Part shown: piece by piece, positions 6,677 to 15,035 of the stretch
How positions within the stretch are numbered: the stretch's first letter is position 1
How the letters are laid out: every line of letters starts with the position of its first letter
NCBI GenBank assembly: GCA_903869665.1
Contig: CAIPZZ010000041.1
Location: forward strand, 1 to 35,723
Length of the DNA: 35,723 bases
Direction: 5' to 3'
Source: an uncultured Opitutia bacterium
GTDB lineage: Bacteria; Verrucomicrobiota; Verrucomicrobiia; Opitutales; Opitutaceae
Notes under the pieces: model-generated
Seen by the model: only the letters and a program-made list of their open reading frames with translations
Told to the model about the DNA's origin: nothing
Database searches by the model: none
Program-made: the position numbers and the translations under genes

Positions 6677-8410
6677 CTACCCCGCCGCGCCGGCGGCTTT
6701 GGCGAGCAAGCCCTTGCGGATGCCGGCGTCACGCTTGCGGTCGGTCTTCAGCTCCAGCACGCGCAGCCCGCTCTCGGGCAGCGTGGCGATGAGCTTGGTA
6801 AAATGCTCCCAGTCCTTCACCGGCACATGCTCGATCTTGTGCGCGGCGCAGAGCTTGGCAAAGTCGGCGTCCTGCGGCGTGGCGAAGAATTTCTCGAACA
6901 CGTCGCCGAACTGCGCGACCGGCAGGTGCTCAAAGATACCGCCGCCGCGGTTGTTGATGAGCACGATAGTGAGCGAGCCGCGGAAATGGGGCTTGAGCAG
7001 AAACCCGTTGGAGTCGTGCAGCAGCGCGAGGTCGCCGGTGAGCAGCACGGCGGGTGCGCCGCCATGGGCGACGCCGAGCGCGGTCGAGAGCGTGCCGTCA
7101 ATGCCGTTGGCCCCGCGGTTGAAATGCAGCCGGTGCCGCTGCTTGGTCGCCGGCCAGAAATACTCTGCGTCGCGCACCGGCATCGAGCTGGCGACAAACA
7201 CCGGGGTGCCGGCGGGCAGATGGCGGGCGAGCAGCCAAGTCGCCTTGGGTTCGACCAGCTCCTGCGCGGCGACGAAGCGTTTTTCCAACGACGCGCGCGC
7301 CTCGGTCTCGGCCTTGTGCCAGGCGGCGACGTAGGCCGCGTCGGCGGGGCGCGCGGGCTCGATCTCCAAATGCTCCGGCGCCAAGGCGAGCTGGCGGGTG
7401 CGCCCGTGCAGCGCGTCGCGGCCGTCGGCGGTGGGCGTGACCAGCAGTGTCTCCGCGCCGCAGCGCTCGAGCCAGGCGCGCAGAATCTTGCTCGTAGGCC
7501 AGCCTTCGAGCCCGAGCACAAACTCGGGGCGCAGCGTGGCGGCGAGATCGTCGTTGCGGAGGATGGCGTCGTAGCACGCCACGCGCGTCACGCCTTGGGC
7601 AAGGTGGTGGCGGAGGGGCGAGAGCGCGTCCACCAGCACCGGCCAGCCGAGTTTAGCGGCCAAGGCGAGCAGGCGGCTGGCGTAGTTGGCGGCGTTTTTC
7701 GGCTGCGCCGGCCCGGCGATGATAACGCCGCGCCCGGTGGCGGGCCGGAACGCCGCATGGGCCATGGCCAGTGGCGGCGGACCGTCGAGATGGGCGAAAA
7801 ATTTGCCGTCTATCTGTCCGGCCAGCCCGGCGGCCGAGCCGTCCTCGATCGGCGGCAGCGGGTCGCGGAAGGGGCAGTTCAGATGCACCGGGCCGCCCGC
7901 GCGTGCGTGGTCACACGCCTGCGAGACGATCTGCCGCAAGTAGCGCAGCAGGTCCAGGCTCGCCTCAGGCACGGCGCACTCGTGGTAAAAATCGACGTAG
8001 TTGCCGTAGAGCTTCTGCTGGTCAATCGCCTGCCCCGCGCCGCAGGCGCGCAGCTCGGGCGGGCGGTCGGCAGTCAGCACGACGAGTGGCGCGCCGCTCT
8101 CCGCCGCCTCGATCACGGCCGGGAAAAAATTCGCCGCCGCCGTGCCGCTCGTGCAGACGAGCGCGGCCGGCCGGTGGTGCTGCCGCGCCAGCCCGAGCGC
8201 GAAAAACGCCGCCGACCGCTCGTCGAGCACCGGCACGGACTCGATCTTGGGATGCCGGGCGAACGCGAACGCCAGCGGCGCGGAGCGCGAGCCGGGAGCG
8301 ATGATGGCGTGTCGCACGCCGCGCAGAAACAGCGTTTCCACGAGCACGGAGCACCAGAGCGAGTTGGTGTTGCGGAGATCGGGTTCAAAGACGGAGACAG
8401 GGGCGGACAT
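6677..8410 (-). CDS. menD: SEPHCHC synthase MenD (menaquinone biosynthesis)
   Basis: A thiamine-diphosphate enzyme that joins isochorismate and 2-oxoglutarate. The start ATG 8408-8410 gives [12 protein letters not shown] and 577 aa. A longer frame starts at 8446, but the G-rich GGGGGGCA before ATG 8410 and the usual MenD N-terminus favour the shorter form. Landmarks are [12 protein letters not shown] (38-49), the catalytic glutamate in [15 protein letters not shown] (about E64), [16 protein letters not shown], and the ThDP/Mg-binding [13 protein letters not shown] from about residue 485. The partner enzyme MenF, which makes isochorismate, is encoded at 11855-13282 on the same strand but in a separate unit. 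No other men genes are seen here. Confidence 0.96.
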   Translation of the reverse strand: MSAPVSVFEPDLRNTNSLWCSVLVETLFLRGVRHAIIAPGSRSAPLAFAFARHPKIESVPVLDERSAAFFALGLARQHHRPAALVCTSGTAAANFFPAVIEAAESGAPLVVLTADRPPELRACGAGQAIDQQKLYGNYVDFYHECAVPEASLDLLRYLRQIVSQACDHARAGGPVHLNCPFRDPLPPIEDGSAAGLAGQIDGKFFAHLDGPPPLAMAHAAFRPATGRGVIIAGPAQPKNAANYASRLLALAAKLGWPVLVDALSPLRHHLAQGVTRVACYDAILRNDDLAATLRPEFVLGLEGWPTSKILRAWLERCGAETLLVTPTADGRDALHGRTRQLALAPEHLEIEPARPADAAYVAAWHKAETEARASLEKRFVAAQELVEPKATWLLARHLPAGTPVFVASSMPVRDAEYFWPATKQRHRLHFNRGANGIDGTLSTALGVAHGGAPAVLLTGDLALLHDSNGFLLKPHFRGSLTIVLINNRGGGIFEHLPVAQFGDVFEKFFATPQDADFAKLCAAHKIEHVPVKDWEHFTKLIATLPESGLRVLELKTDRKRDAGIRKGLLAKAAGAAG

Positions 8411-8488
8411 TGCCCCCCAGCCAAACGCACGCCGCGAAAAAGCCAAAGGCTATTTCAAGCACCATCACCCCATGGCACGGACGAGGTT

Positions 8489-8527
8489 CATCGCAAAGAC
8501 GCCGAGGCGCTGAGGACACGAAACCGT
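8489..8527. repeat. Possible dispersed-repeat fragment (CGCAAAGACGCCGAGGCGC)
   Basis: The stretch CGCAAAGACGCCGAGGCGCT resembles a CGCAAAGACGC-type intergenic repeat known from many genomes. It lies at the break between the menD upstream region and a ComM remnant, and may mark the deletion junction. Evidence is weak, since only one copy is present here. Confidence 0.3.
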
Positions 8528-8568
8528 TTGGGCAATGGCTTCAGGCAAAACCTCTGCGCTATCCCTGT

Positions 8569-8694
8569 GGCTACGACCGCATCCTGAAAGTCGCCCGCAC
8601 CATCGCCGACCGCGCCGCCAGCGATGCCATCGCCCAGCCCCATCTGCTCGAAGCCATCCAATACCGTTCGCTGGACCGGAATGTGTTTTATTGA
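8569..8694 (+). pseudogene. C-terminal remnant of a ComM/YifB-type AAA+ ATPase
   Basis: About 41 codons reading [18 protein letters not shown], then [16 protein letters not shown] and a stop, match the extreme C-terminus of Mg-chelatase-like ComM (competence-related branch-migration helicase). The rest of that roughly 500-aa gene is absent. Upstream sequence in the same frame is unrelated, with a repeat-like segment at the junction. The remnant lies in the gap between menD and a hypothetical gene. The rest of 8411-8806 holds nothing else recognisable. Confidence 0.75.
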
Positions 8695-8806
8695 CGGCAT
8701 GGGTGAAGACCCATTTTGTCGATTTGGATGTCGCAGACGAGACCAGCAGATCTACCCGCCGCCCGTCCAAATTCGGCCGAAGAAAATAATGGCAATGACT
8801 TAACCC

Positions 8807-9319
8807 ATGGCTCCAAAAAAAATCAACGACATGGGTGCGCGCCTGGTGTCAGTCGCCATGGCGGAAATTGGCTGGCGCTGCAAAGAAAGGACTTTTGCAC
8901 CCGATACAGCTTATTTGGTGTGCACCAATTTCTGGAGGACCGACCACAAATTGGTATTGGTTAAAACCAATTTTACAGCCAGCACCCCAGAAGCCTCTGA
9001 CGAAACTGAACTCTTCAACTTGCTTGAGCACACAAAATTCCCAAGCCGCAGATCTGCCATCGCCCATGTTCAAATCGACATCAGCGGAAATCGAGTTGGT
9101 GAGATCTGCTGGAAACATTATGAGCGGCCAAAGCATCAAGGCCTTACGCTGGAAGTTTTGTTGACGACGATTTTTTTTGAAGTTTTGGGGATGGAAACCA
9201 TGGGCCTCTTCTACGGACGGGGCAAATCGGTGGTGATTTATGCGCTCGGCTCGCTGACCATTGGGCTCGGATTCTTCCTCCTTGCCTATTGGTGGTTGGT
9301 CGGAAGGAAGAAGAAATAG
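8807..9319 (+). CDS. Hypothetical tail-anchored membrane protein
   Basis: A 170-aa protein starting MAPKKINDMGARL at ATG 8807. Residues 1-135 are soluble and mixed in character, without a recognised motif. Residues about 141-164 (VVIYALGSLTIGLGFFLLAYWWLV) form one strongly hydrophobic helix followed by GRKKK, the layout of a C-terminally anchored membrane protein. Base composition is visibly more AT-rich than the neighbours, and codon choice is less GC3-biased, suggesting recent transfer. No operon partner: menD upstream reads away and the next clear gene is about 550 bp downstream. Function unknown. Confidence 0.6.
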   Translation: MAPKKINDMGARLVSVAMAEIGWRCKERTFAPDTAYLVCTNFWRTDHKLVLVKTNFTASTPEASDETELFNLLEHTKFPSRRSAIAHVQIDISGNRVGEICWKHYERPKHQGLTLEVLLTTIFFEVLGMETMGLFYGRGKSVVIYALGSLTIGLGFFLLAYWWLVGRKKK

Positions 9320-9876
9320 GGTTACCCTGATTTGACGGACAGTGGGCTTGGGATCGGGTTTGAATTCTTAATCTTCGAGGCGCGCCAGTAGCCTCCGGTT
9401 GCGGAGGCTGCCATCAGGTTTTCCAGACGCTGGGGCGGACTATACCGCGGTAGATTTTTGCCGCGCTTGGGCATCGCGGATGCGAGATGGTTGCCCCAGC
9501 ATCGCGCCCGAGAATATGTGTATGATGAAAACGAACGGGTGCCGACCAGCGATCCGCTCAGGCCATACGACATCGAGGCATTCATGAATGAGCGGATAAA
9601 CCACAACTGGTGGACTTATTATAACGGACTAAACTAACGTTTCAGCGCAGACTGCGAATCCGACCCCAAACGCTCATTCTCGGGGTCCCGTTCCGCTTTC
9701 GCATGCTCGAGCGCATTGCAATACAGGGCCTCCCGGTTCCGTTCTTAGGCGTAATCCGCCACGGCCCGCGAGCGCCAACTTAAGTGCCGGCCTGCCGTGC
9801 GGTCCTGCAGCCGGTGGGTGACGTGGTGCGCCCCGCCCTTGCCAGCCCGCCAGCCCGTCGCTTGCCTGCCAATGCC
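9320..9876. other. 557-bp gap with a hairpin and an orphan open frame
   Basis: A perfect hairpin (AGCCTCCG, loop GTTG, CGGAGGCT) lies at 9390-9409 and could end transcription of the preceding gene, but no T-tract follows. On the plus strand, 9392-9637 is an open frame of 81 codons. The final part (ADARWLPQHRAREYVYDENE and on to a NHNWWTYYNGLN end) has protein-like composition but no plausible upstream start, so it looks like the 3' end of a truncated gene. From 9640 to 9876 nothing is recognised. Confidence 0.4.
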
Positions 9877-10383
9877 ATGCCGAGCCGCCCGTCCACCATC
9901 GCCACCGCCAAGCGCGTGTCCTACGCCCACGGCTACCTCGAACTGGGGATGGTCAACGAGGCCTCGGCCGAGCTGGAGTTAATCGTGGGCGAAGACCGTC
10001 TTACTCTGCCCGTCCTGCTCGCCCACGTCGAACTCCACATGGAGGCCAAAAATTGGGAAATGCTGGTGACGGTCTCCAAGAGCGTGGCTCAGTCCGATCC
10101 GACCCAGGAGCGGGCGTGGATCGGCTGGGCCTACGGGCTGCGCTGCCTCGAACGCTCGGCCGAAGCCCGGACGGTGCTCCTCGAAGCCGAGCCGCACCAC
10201 GGCAAAACATGCGCTCTGCTGCACTACAACCTCGCCTGCTACGAATGTCTGCTGGGCGACCTCGCAGCGGCCAAGGCCAGGCTGCGCCGCGCATGCCGGC
10301 TGGGCGGCAAGCAATTCAAGGCCATGGCGCTGGAGGACGAGGATCTCAAACCGATGCGGGAGGAGATCGCGGCGATGAAATGA
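9877..10383 (+). CDS. TPR-repeat protein
   Basis: A 168-aa protein from ATG 9877 (MPSRPSTIATAKRVSYAHGY). An open frame upstream to 9784 is compositionally unlike protein, so the shorter start is preferred. Helical pairs with tetratricopeptide spacing are visible: YLELGMVNEASAELELIV, AHVELHMEAKNWEMLVTV, AWIGWAYGLRCLERSAEAR and ALLHYNLACYECLLGDLAAA. There is no signal peptide, so it is probably a cytoplasmic scaffold for protein interactions. The partner is unknown; no neighbour suggests one. It is followed by a 102-bp gap that shows nothing. Confidence 0.7.
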   Translation: MPSRPSTIATAKRVSYAHGYLELGMVNEASAELELIVGEDRLTLPVLLAHVELHMEAKNWEMLVTVSKSVAQSDPTQERAWIGWAYGLRCLERSAEARTVLLEAEPHHGKTCALLHYNLACYECLLGDLAAAKARLRRACRLGGKQFKAMALEDEDLKPMREEIAAMK

Positions 10384-10485
10384 CACTGGTCGCGGCGGAG
10401 GGTGTCGGGGGCGACGCCGAGCAAGACGGACAGCCGGGTTTAACCCCATCGTGCCGGGGCGTCTATGGGCGCATGCTCGCCGCCC

Positions 10486-10935
10486 ATGACCACCAACCAA
10501 AAAACTCCTGTTCCCGCCTCTCCGCCAACGGCCAAAGCTGGCTCGCCGCCCCATGTCGAGCAAACAGCGCCCGACTCATCACCCTGCCACTGCCAACCTC
10601 AGCCCCATGGCGGCACTGGGGAGTGCTGTTGCGCCGTGCACCGGCTGGAAGAGGCCTTGCTGCTCACGGAGTCATTCCACTTCACGGGCGAGCAAAAAGC
10701 CAAAATCTCGGAACTGACCAAAAAGCAGATGGCCGAATCCCAGGCGCTCTGCGCCAAGGCGCATGAGGGACACAAGGCCACGCACGCCCAGATCGTCGCC
10801 CTGCTCACACCCGACCAGCAACACAAGCTGCACGCGATGCAGGCCACGGCCTCGGAACCTTGCGCGACCGGCGCAACGCACGCGGTCGCCGGAAAAGAGT
10901 GCCACCCAACGGCGGCGGCCCCCGCAGCGCACTGA
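10486..10935 (+). CDS. Cys/His-rich small protein with an LTxxQ-like helical core
   Basis: A 149-aa protein from ATG 10486 (MTTNQKTPVPAS); an in-frame start at 10465 would add seven residues. The N-terminal third is Pro-rich with a metal-ligand cluster, CHCQPQPHGGTGECCCAVH. The middle (about 55-120) is amphipathic helix, FTGEQKAKISELTKKQMAES and LLTPDQQHKLHAM, resembling the LTxxQ core of Spy/CpxP periplasmic proteins. The C-terminus has further Cys and His (CATGATHAVAGKECH). There is no hydrophobic signal sequence, unlike true Spy/CpxP. A metal-sensing or metal-storing role is a guess from the cysteine and histidine content. It is followed by a strong terminator. Confidence 0.6.
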   Translation: MTTNQKTPVPASPPTAKAGSPPHVEQTAPDSSPCHCQPQPHGGTGECCCAVHRLEEALLLTESFHFTGEQKAKISELTKKQMAESQALCAKAHEGHKATHAQIVALLTPDQQHKLHAMQATASEPCATGATHAVAGKECHPTAAAPAAH

Positions 10936-10955
10936 TGTCGTCGGGCTGATCCTGC

Positions 10956-10991
10956 AAACGCCGCGAGGTGAAAGCACTCTCGCGGTGTTTT
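10956..10991 (+). terminator. Rho-independent terminator
   Basis: The stem AAACGCCGCGAG pairs with CTCGCGGTGTTT (11 of 12 positions) over an 11-nt loop and is followed by a T run (TTTT). It lies 20 bp after the Cys/His-rich gene and reads on the plus strand. Confidence 0.8.
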
Positions 10992-11075
10992 CATGCCCAC
11001 CCACTGACAACGATTGCAACGGCTGGAGGGAACACCCTGCTCTGGATACGCGCCGCCAGCCTGCGAACTCGCCCC

Positions 11076-11858
11076 TCACGGGGCGGTGGGCTCGGACGGG
11101 AATTGACCCGCGACATAATCTGTCAGCGAGGCCACCTGCTCATCGCTCAACGGCCCGCCGTGCTGGGCGGAAAACGCGGGCATGAGCGTGCCCTCCTTGC
11201 CCTCGGTGATCCACTTGGCCCAATAGGCCGGGTCGCGCTTCTGGCGCGCGACCTCAAGGTCCGGCACCATCGAGGCGCGCCGGTCGCTGCCGTGGCAGAT
11301 CGCGCAGGCAGCGGCGAAGAGCTCCGCGCCTTTCAGTCCCTTGGCTGGATCAGCATGGCACGCGGCGCAGGTGCCGCGAAACACGGCCTGCCGGTCGGCC
11401 GACGCGAGCTGCTGGTTGCCGGCCCGCGCTTGCGGGTCGGGATCGGGGACGTTGAGGACCAGCGTGAGGGTCTGCGTGCCGGGCACCGAGCTGACATAAA
11501 ACATTTTCGCCAGCTCGCCGTGCTTGCCCGTGATGTCCACCGTCCCGCGAAACGAGCTTTTCTCCCCCGCCGCCAAAATCCACGGCGAGCGCGGCAGCTC
11601 GACCGTGGTGCAGCCACACGAGGGGCGCACATCGTAGATCCGCAGGGGGCGGTCGGAGGTGTTGGTCACCATGAAGCTGACGGACACCGACCGCGCGTCG
11701 GGGGCGACGGCCAGGGTTTTCGTCATCGCGTCCCACACCAGCGGATGCGCCGGCGCGGCGGGCGGCGGCGGAGTGGACGGCGCGGCCGGACGGCAGGCTC
11801 CGGTCGCGAGGCCGAGCAGCAGCAACAAGCCGGGCAGAAAGGGGCGGCGGGTTCTCAT
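11076..11858 (-). CDS. Lipoprotein with DUF1573 domain fused to cytochrome c
   Basis: A 260-aa protein with a lipoprotein signal peptide (LLLLLGLATGAC, lipidated Cys22). Residues about 38-140 form a DUF1573-type beta domain with the hallmark PSCGCTTVELPR (79-90). The C-terminal part has two haem-binding motifs, CAACH (164-168) and CAICH (185-189), and a candidate axial Met226 in TLMPAFS. The first CxxCH lies in a short segment that may not bind haem. It is likely periplasmic and membrane-anchored, acting in electron transfer. Its ATG overlaps the menF stop (ATGA), so it is co-translated with menaquinone synthesis, which would suit a role in a quinone-linked respiratory chain. Confidence 0.85.
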   Translation of the reverse strand: MRTRRPFLPGLLLLLGLATGACRPAAPSTPPPPAAPAHPLVWDAMTKTLAVAPDARSVSVSFMVTNTSDRPLRIYDVRPSCGCTTVELPRSPWILAAGEKSSFRGTVDITGKHGELAKMFYVSSVPGTQTLTLVLNVPDPDPQARAGNQQLASADRQAVFRGTCAACHADPAKGLKGAELFAAACAICHGSDRRASMVPDLEVARQKRDPAYWAKWITEGKEGTLMPAFSAQHGGPLSDEQVASLTDYVAGQFPSEPTAP

Positions 11859-13282
11859 GGGCCTAGCGCGTCGAGCATGGCGTGCAGCTTCAGCTCCGTT
11901 TCCGCAAACTCTTTCTCCGGGTCGGAGCCGGCCACAATGCCCGCGCCGGCGTAGAGCCGCGCCGCCGCGCCGTTCACCAGCGCGGAGCGGATGCCGACGA
12001 AAAACTCGCCGCCGCCGCGCGCGTTCATCCAGCCGAGCGCGCCCGCGTAGAGGCCGCGCGGAAAACCCTCCAGCTCGCGGATGCGCGCGACCGCCGCCGC
12101 GCGCGGCGTGCCACCGACGGCGGGCGTCGGGTGCAGGCGCGCGAGCGCGTCGAGGAGGCGGACATGGTCCGGCAGCGCGGCGCGCACGGGCGTGTGCAAG
12201 TGTTGGACGTTGGCGAGCCGGCGCACTGCGGGCTTGTCGGAAAACTCCAACCGCAGCCCAAGCGGCGCAAGGCGGCGCACGATGGAGTCGAGCACGAGGC
12301 GGTGCTCGCGCCGGTCCTTCTCGCTGGCAAGTAGACCGGCGGCCAGCGCGGCATCCTCGCTCGCGCCGGCGCCGCGCGGGGCGCTGCCGGCGAGGGCCTC
12401 GGTCTCCAACACGCCCTGGCTCACGCGCACGAGGCGCTCGGGGCTCGCACCGATCAAGCTGTGGCCCGCGCCGTCGGCCAGTGAGAACGCGTAGCAGTCG
12501 GGGAAACGCTGACGCAGGCCGTTGAGCACGCGCAACGGATGCAGCGGCGCGCTGGCGGCCACGTCTAGGGCGCGGGCCAGCACGATTTTCTCGAACTCGC
12601 CCGCCGCGATGCGCCCCAGCCCGCGCGCGACGGCGGCGCGATAATCGCCGGCCTCGTGCCGGCGGAGCACGGCCGGCGGGGAACCATGGCCGGCGGCGTC
12701 TCCTCCCGCCATGGCGCGAAACTTGAAATCCCGAAACTTGGCATGTGCCCGCCAGACGCGGGCGGTGAGCGCGTCCAGGTCGGCGTCGGGCGCAACAAGG
12801 AGGTTGGCGACGGCGGTGGTCGTGTCGCCCGCGCGCGCGACCTGCCAGCGCGGCACAAACACCCGCGCGGCCGGAAACGGCTCGCCCGGCTCCACCTCGT
12901 CGTGAAACGCGAACGCGGTGAAAAAATGCGGCCCGCCGAACGGCGCGGCCACATCGCCGACCGCGATGGCGTGATCGAGCGTGTCGTCAATGAACTGTTG
13001 CACGCTGGCAAAGCGCCCGGGGCCGCGCGCATCGTGCCTGAGGACGGCCTCCGCTCCGGCAATCGCGCTGGCGATGCCCGGCCGCTCCGTGTAAAAATGC
13101 GGCTCGCCCGGCTCAAAGATAGACTCCAGCACCGCGAGCGGGTCGAGCGCGTCCACGGCGAGCGAGATGCTGACCAGCTTGGTCCGCCCGTCGCGCCGCG
13201 CGACATTACGACATTCGCCGAGAAACGCCCGCAGCGCGTCGGGCGAAGCTTGGTCAGCGGGATTGAGCGGGAGGATGGTCAC
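11855..13282 (-). CDS. menF: Isochorismate synthase MenF
   Basis: Converts chorismate to isochorismate, the first step of menaquinone synthesis; MenD (6677-8410) uses the product. Start chosen is GTG 13280-13282 (VTILPLNPADQ), giving 475 aa. The open frame extends about 70 codons further, but those codons come from a low-complexity hairpin and the end of metG. Chorismate-binding motifs in the C-terminal domain are GEFEKIVLARAL, GASPERLVRV, ALAGSAPRG, HLHTPV, HPTPAVGGTPR and LYAGAGIVAGSDPEKEF. Salicylate or anthranilate synthase paralogues share this fold, but the separate menD supports MenF. It is followed by an overlapping cytochrome lipoprotein gene. Confidence 0.93.
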   Translation of the reverse strand: MTILPLNPADQASPDALRAFLGECRNVARRDGRTKLVSISLAVDALDPLAVLESIFEPGEPHFYTERPGIASAIAGAEAVLRHDARGPGRFASVQQFIDDTLDHAIAVGDVAAPFGGPHFFTAFAFHDEVEPGEPFPAARVFVPRWQVARAGDTTTAVANLLVAPDADLDALTARVWRAHAKFRDFKFRAMAGGDAAGHGSPPAVLRRHEAGDYRAAVARGLGRIAAGEFEKIVLARALDVAASAPLHPLRVLNGLRQRFPDCYAFSLADGAGHSLIGASPERLVRVSQGVLETEALAGSAPRGAGASEDAALAAGLLASEKDRREHRLVLDSIVRRLAPLGLRLEFSDKPAVRRLANVQHLHTPVRAALPDHVRLLDALARLHPTPAVGGTPRAAAVARIRELEGFPRGLYAGALGWMNARGGGEFFVGIRSALVNGAAARLYAGAGIVAGSDPEKEFAETELKLHAMLDALGP

Positions 13283-13287
13283 TTTGA

Positions 13288-13371
13288 AATCGTTCTCGTT
13301 CTTCGTTCTCTTACTCGTTCGCGGATTGGCAGAGGTTGAGAACGAGAACGAGTAGGAGAACGCGAACGATT
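13288..13371. repeat. GAGAACGAG-type low-complexity inverted repeat between metG and menF
   Basis: The outer arms AATCGTTCTCGTTCT and AGAACGCGAACGATT pair with one mismatch, and inner GTTCTC/GAGAAC units extend the stem. It ends 5 bp before the menF GTG. It may be a hairpin regulating or ending metG transcription; it also resembles a dispersed repeat. Confidence 0.65.
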
Positions 13372-13376
13372 CGGAG

Positions 13377-14936
13377 CTACTTGGTTTTCGTGGCCGTCGG
13401 CTTCGTCTCCGGGCGCGGGAAGAGGATCGCGGCCTCCGCGACCTTGCGGCCGGCGAGGCGGGCGTCCCACGTGAGCTCCGCGCGCCAGTTTTCACCGGCG
13501 TGGTAGCCGAGGACGGCGTGGATTTTTTTTACCGTGCCGGGCATGACGGCGGGCAGCAGCGACGAGCCGAGTCGCAGGGCCTCGGCCATCGTGGCGAGCG
13601 CGGCGCGAAGCAGCGCGGTATCGGCGGGGGCGGCGGATTTGCCGAGCTTCCACGGGGCGCGGTGTTCGATGTAGGCGTTGGTCGCGGTGATGAACGCCAA
13701 CGTGCGCTCCAGCGCGAGGTGGAACTGGTAACCCTCGTGCAGTGCCACGGCCTCGTCGCGAGTCTTGTCCCAGAGCGCGGCGAGCGCGCGCTCCGGTTCG
13801 CCGGACGCGGCGAGCGCGTCGGCGTCCAAGGCCGGAATCACGCCGCCGGCGAAGCGGTTAGTCATATTCAGCACGCGGTTGACGAGATTGCCGAGGTTGT
13901 TTGCGAGCTCGGCGTTGTAGCGCGCGAGGAACTGCGCCTCGGAGAAATCGCTGTCCTGCCCGACGCTCATCTCGCGGATCATGAAATAGCGGAGCGCATC
14001 CACGCCGTATTTGTCAGCGAACGCGACCGGCTCGACGAAGTTGCCGGTGCTCTTGGACATTTTCTTGCCGTTGATGGACCACCAGCCGTGGGCGAGCACC
14101 TGCTTCGGCGGCGGCAGGCCGAGCGCTTTGAGCATGATGGGCCAATAGACCGCGTGCGGCGGCACCAGGATGTCCTTGCCGATGACGTGGAGGTCGGCAG
14201 GCCAGAAGTCCTTTTTGCCCACGACGGCCGTGTAGTAGTTCACCAGCGCGTCGAACCAAACGTAGGTGACGTAGCCCTCGTCGAACGGCAGGGGGATGCC
14301 CCACTCCAGCCGCTCTTTCGGGCGCGAGATGCAGAGGTCATTGAGCGGCTCGGCGAGAAACTCCAGCACCTGCTGCTGGCGGTGGCGCGGGAAGACGAAG
14401 TGCTCGTTTTCTTTCAGATACGCGATGAGCCAGTCCTGATATTTGCCGAGGCGGAAGAAGTAATTTGACTCGGTGATCTCGGTCACGTCGCCGTAAATCT
14501 CCGGCCACGAGCCGTCGGGGTTGCGGTCCTTTTCCTGAAGAAACTGCTCCTGCCGCGTGGAGTAAAAGCCCTGGTATTCGGCGCGGTAGATTTCGCCCTG
14601 ATCGTAGAGCTGCTGGAGCAGCGCGCGCACGACCTGCTTGTGGCGCGGCTCAGTGGTGCGGATGAAATCGTCGTTGGAGATGTCGAGCTTGGCGCAGAGC
14701 GCGCGGAACTCGGCGCTTACCTCATCGCAGAACTGCTGCGGCGCGATGCCGCGGGCGCGGGCGCTCTGCTGGACCTTCTGGCCGTGCTCGTCCACCCCGG
14801 TCAGGAAAAACACCTCGTCGCCCATCAGGCGACGGAAGCGGGCGATGACGTCTGCCAGCACCTTCTCGTAAGCGTGGCCGAGGTGCGGCGAGCCGTTGAC
14901 GTAGTCAATCGCGGTGGTGATGTAGAATTTTCCCAT
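13377..14936 (-). CDS. metG: Methionyl-tRNA synthetase, short zinc-less form
   Basis: Charges tRNA-Met. The 519-aa protein has the class I HIGH motif as HLGH (18-21) and KMSKS at 292-296. It lacks the C-terminal tRNA-binding/dimerisation domain found in longer MetG. The connective peptide, which in many MetG carries cysteines for zinc, reads GFYSTRQEQFLQEKD here, so no zinc knuckle is formed. The usual GKDI-RFH segment reads GKDILVPPH, a small deviation. It is preceded by a 99-bp gap after the PAS kinase and reads toward menF. Pyrimidine-rich TTTTCCCC lies upstream of the ATG and no Shine-Dalgarno is seen. Confidence 0.97.
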   Translation of the reverse strand: MGKFYITTAIDYVNGSPHLGHAYEKVLADVIARFRRLMGDEVFFLTGVDEHGQKVQQSARARGIAPQQFCDEVSAEFRALCAKLDISNDDFIRTTEPRHKQVVRALLQQLYDQGEIYRAEYQGFYSTRQEQFLQEKDRNPDGSWPEIYGDVTEITESNYFFRLGKYQDWLIAYLKENEHFVFPRHRQQQVLEFLAEPLNDLCISRPKERLEWGIPLPFDEGYVTYVWFDALVNYYTAVVGKKDFWPADLHVIGKDILVPPHAVYWPIMLKALGLPPPKQVLAHGWWSINGKKMSKSTGNFVEPVAFADKYGVDALRYFMIREMSVGQDSDFSEAQFLARYNAELANNLGNLVNRVLNMTNRFAGGVIPALDADALAASGEPERALAALWDKTRDEAVALHEGYQFHLALERTLAFITATNAYIEHRAPWKLGKSAAPADTALLRAALATMAEALRLGSSLLPAVMPGTVKKIHAVLGYHAGENWRAELTWDARLAGRKVAEAAILFPRPETKPTATKTK

Positions 14937-15035
14937 GTGCCGGCAGCGAAGCGGAACACGGGGAAAATGTCCAAAGATTTGAGACGGCCCGGACCAAACG
15001 CGCCCAGCGGGCCCGGCTCCGACCGCAAACCTGTC

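Noticed and set aside
6527-8587. Long plus-strand open frame of 686 codons opposite menD
   Set aside because: It is a shadow of menD. The translation is Arg/Gly/Ala-rich without motifs, while the minus strand gives a full MenD.
9322-9606. Minus-strand open frame of 94 codons
   Set aside because: Composition is unlike protein and the plus-strand frame at 9392-9637 looks more plausible; neither has a supported start.
9784-9876. Longer start for the TPR gene
   Set aside because: The extra 31 residues are Pro/Ala/Arg-rich without helical pattern, and the TPR part begins after the ATG at 9877.
13283-13495. Upstream extension of the menF frame
   Set aside because: It runs through the low-complexity hairpin and the end of metG and has Arg/Ser-rich composition; MenF homology begins at the GTG at 13282.
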